A DNA stretch of 64,000 nucleotides, from positions 992,001-1,056,000 of the forward strand of contig OZ345377.1 of the NCBI GenBank assembly GCA_977006965.1, given 5' to 3'. This document shows positions 62,300 to 64,000 of this stretch, piece after piece (positions within the stretch are counted from its first letter, which is position 1; each line of letters starts with the position of its first letter). The notes beneath the pieces were generated by a model. The model ran no database searches. It worked only from the letters and a program-made list of their open reading frames with translations, and was not told the DNA's origin. Made by a program: the position numbers and the translations under genes. The stretch is from Phymatolithon calcareum. Taxonomy: Eukaryota; Rhodophyta; Florideophyceae; Hapalidiales.

Positions 62300-63064
62300 A
62301 TGGTGGCAGCGTTCACAGCACCTTTAATTCCGCAACAGAACCGCATTGAAACTCTACGTCGCGCTCGCCATGCATCAACGACTAATGCACGTTTTGTACC
62401 GACATGCGCCGCACCCCTATCCCGACGCGCGCTGTTGCACGCCGGTGCGCTTGCGGTACTTCTGCCCAACATGAAAAGCATTGCAATTGCGGCAACAGAG
62501 AATGCAAAGGTGACGGACCGTGTATTCTTCGACGTGAAGATCGCCGGTGTGCCTCGAGGGCGCATAACAGTCGGTCTGTTTGGCAACGACGCACCAGAAA
62601 GCGTGGCGACATTCAAGACGGTGACGGACGGTGCATTGCGCGGGCGCGGCGGCCGGTCTGCTGGATACCGTTATTCTGCAGGGGCAAAGGTGGTGCATGG
62701 ACGCTTTGTGGAGCTCGGAAAAGTCGTTCAGATCGACGCCTTGAATCAGAGCCCGGGGACACCGCAACGGCAGCCACGCCTGGTGGAGCCTCCAGAGAAC
62801 CACGACACAAACTCTCTCACACACGATGCAGTCGGTGTTGTGAGCGTCCGTCGCGGTGGTGGGCGCTTTGAATTTGACATTGCACTCGCGCCAGACCGGG
62901 AACTTAATGTGTCGAATATTGTCATTGGGCGCGTCGTTGGCGGGGAGGATGTCGTGCAAATGCTCGCGAAGGTGCCAACTACGCAGCGAACCAGTCGAGA
63001 TGGGTTCAGGAATGTGGGAAGAGCTATTGGGGATGCTCGGGCCAAGGTCGATGTAAGTTTGTAG
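62300..63064 (+). CDS. Cyclophilin-type protein of the thylakoid lumen
   Basis: 254 aa, ATG 62300. The leader is bipartite: a basic plastid transit region ([15 protein letters not shown]) and then a twin-arginine signal [16 protein letters not shown] (residues 41-56) with AxA-type cleavage near IAIAA (61-65). The mature part is cyclophilin-like: [59 protein letters not shown]. The catalytic FHR motif and the QGGD/GSQFF boxes are replaced, so peptidyl-prolyl isomerase activity is probably weak or lost, as in several plant lumen cyclophilins. A role in photosystem assembly is inferred from location only. Confidence 0.88.
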   Translation: MVAAFTAPLIPQQNRIETLRRARHASTTNARFVPTCAAPLSRRALLHAGALAVLLPNMKSIAIAATENAKVTDRVFFDVKIAGVPRGRITVGLFGNDAPESVATFKTVTDGALRGRGGRSAGYRYSAGAKVVHGRFVELGKVVQIDALNQSPGTPQRQPRLVEPPENHDTNSLTHDAVGVVSVRRGGGRFEFDIALAPDRELNVSNIVIGRVVGGEDVVQMLAKVPTTQRTSRDGFRNVGRAIGDARAKVDVSL

Positions 63065-64000
63065 TTTTTTATATTGTGGATTGATTCTGGGTCTCTTTGA
63101 CTGACATGCGTTTCGTCTTTTATCGGGGAATTTTTTTGTGAAATCATTATCAGCTTGAAGACAAGGTGAGTTTTTAATTTTTAGTTGTGGACGATATCTT
63201 CCAAGAGCATGTACTGACCTTGACCGGCTTTTTCGACCTCACTATGCATCTTTAGCCTCTGCAAAAGATTCAGATATATGAATGCGGTGTACTTTAAACG
63301 AAGTAGAGCCATAGAACACGATGGCCGTCGGTAATAGTTTTTACTAATAGTTGGTTCCACCTTTTTTTGTTAATATCATCTGCCGAAGGTAACTTACGGC
63401 AAAAGCTAGAGCCTCCTCGATAATTCAATAATTTGGACAAGCGCGATGCGAGAGAATGTTAAAAGTGCCGAACTTCGTGTGAGGATTGATGGACTTTGTT
63501 CCAGAGTCGGACGCAGATGTTCTTTTTTCAATTTTCTTTTCTATCATTTTCAGAATTGGACTCCAATGAGTAGAGCTGCCGTTTACTGCAGTTTTATTGC
63601 ACTTGTGCAGTTAAGTATATTTTCAAAAAACATTGCCTCTCCTAAGCTTGCCATTGACGCACATGCAAACATGGTCACCCACTTGAACACAGTTGCTACT
63701 TTCCCACTATTCACTGCAGAGTTTCTGCTGTTGCAGGTGAAACCTTGCCACGACACCAGAGCATGTCAAAAGTTCTATCCGCTCAAATCTATAATATATC
63801 TGCCCAAATCTCTATATTATAGAGATTTGGGCAGATAGATCTGTACACGTCTTACCGCCGATAAGAAATTTTAGAATTTTGTGCTCATTCTCGACCAAGT
63901 TGTTAATTGGGCGGTTTCTCACTACTTCGAGGTTGCGGATACCATTTCAGCTTGTAAATGACTCGTTCTCCTTCTTTTATAAAATTTTTTTGAAACAAAT
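63065..64000. other. Terminal intergenic region
   Basis: No recognised gene up to the window end. It includes the palindrome at 63797-63837. Confidence 0.4.
63797..63837. repeat. 41-bp perfect palindrome
   Basis: Two 20-bp arms (63797-63816 and 63818-63837; core TGCCCAAATCTCTATA) around a single T. No mismatch. Confidence 0.93.

Overview
This is a nuclear window from a eukaryote, most likely a red alga. The host genes look intronless and are packed between stretches of mobile DNA. Two predicted proteins carry plastid-type leaders, one with a twin-arginine lumen signal. A chromodomain Ty3/gypsy element, a Ty1/copia element, LINEs, hAT relics and a Fanzor relic make up much of the sequence. 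A florideophyte such as Chondrus would fit, but species identity is inference. Starts are placed at the first sensible ATG.

Layout. 1-2.8 kb holds nothing I recognise. 2.84-5.53 kb is a LINE (minus strand) with a second, 5'-truncated LINE inserted in it, flanked by a 12-bp target duplication. 7.3-9.0 kb encodes a BAH-domain protein. 9.16-25.66 kb is a copia-like element with two 422-bp LTRs that look identical. Its pol is riddled with stops and frameshifts, and it is split by a 10.3-kb chromodomain gypsy element inserted in the opposite orientation (496-bp LTRs, AAGAG target duplication). The gypsy element carries a 510-codon ORF antisense to gag-pol. 27.8-36 kb is the conserved gene block: a six-pass membrane protein, ribosomal protein uS14 (RPS29), a plastid-targeted ankyrin protein, and a divergent pair of a CDC6/ORC1-like ATPase and GPN1, which share a promoter containing a palindromic pair of E2F-type sites. 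36-37.2 kb is a dead copy of the glycosyltransferase found intact at 59.5-60.9 kb. 38.2-41.3 kb holds hAT transposase relics. 41.3-43.8 kb is a decayed Fanzor (eukaryotic TnpB-like, RNA-guided nuclease family) gene.

46.2-56.1 kb is a rearranged immune-receptor-like locus. An intact NB-ARC/WD40 STAND gene (1332 aa) has eleven nearly identical 43-aa WD repeats that vary at only a few positions, like the repeats of fungal HET-E-type recognition proteins. It is flanked by the two halves of a broken peptidyl-tRNA-hydrolase-like gene, in opposite orientations. A truncated WD40 paralogue followed by a more complete hydrolase relic lies 3' of it. This order is best explained by duplication plus an inversion that broke inside the hydrolase copy.

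56.8-58.0 kb is a 1.16-kb element with ~65-bp terminal inverted repeats. 58.3-63.1 kb again holds host genes: a VOC/glyoxalase-fold protein, a type II membrane glycosyltransferase, ribosomal protein eL36 and a thylakoid-lumen-type cyclophilin. Near-perfect palindromes of 22-105 bp recur across the window and look like local inverted duplications. I saw no tRNA, rRNA or CRISPR array.
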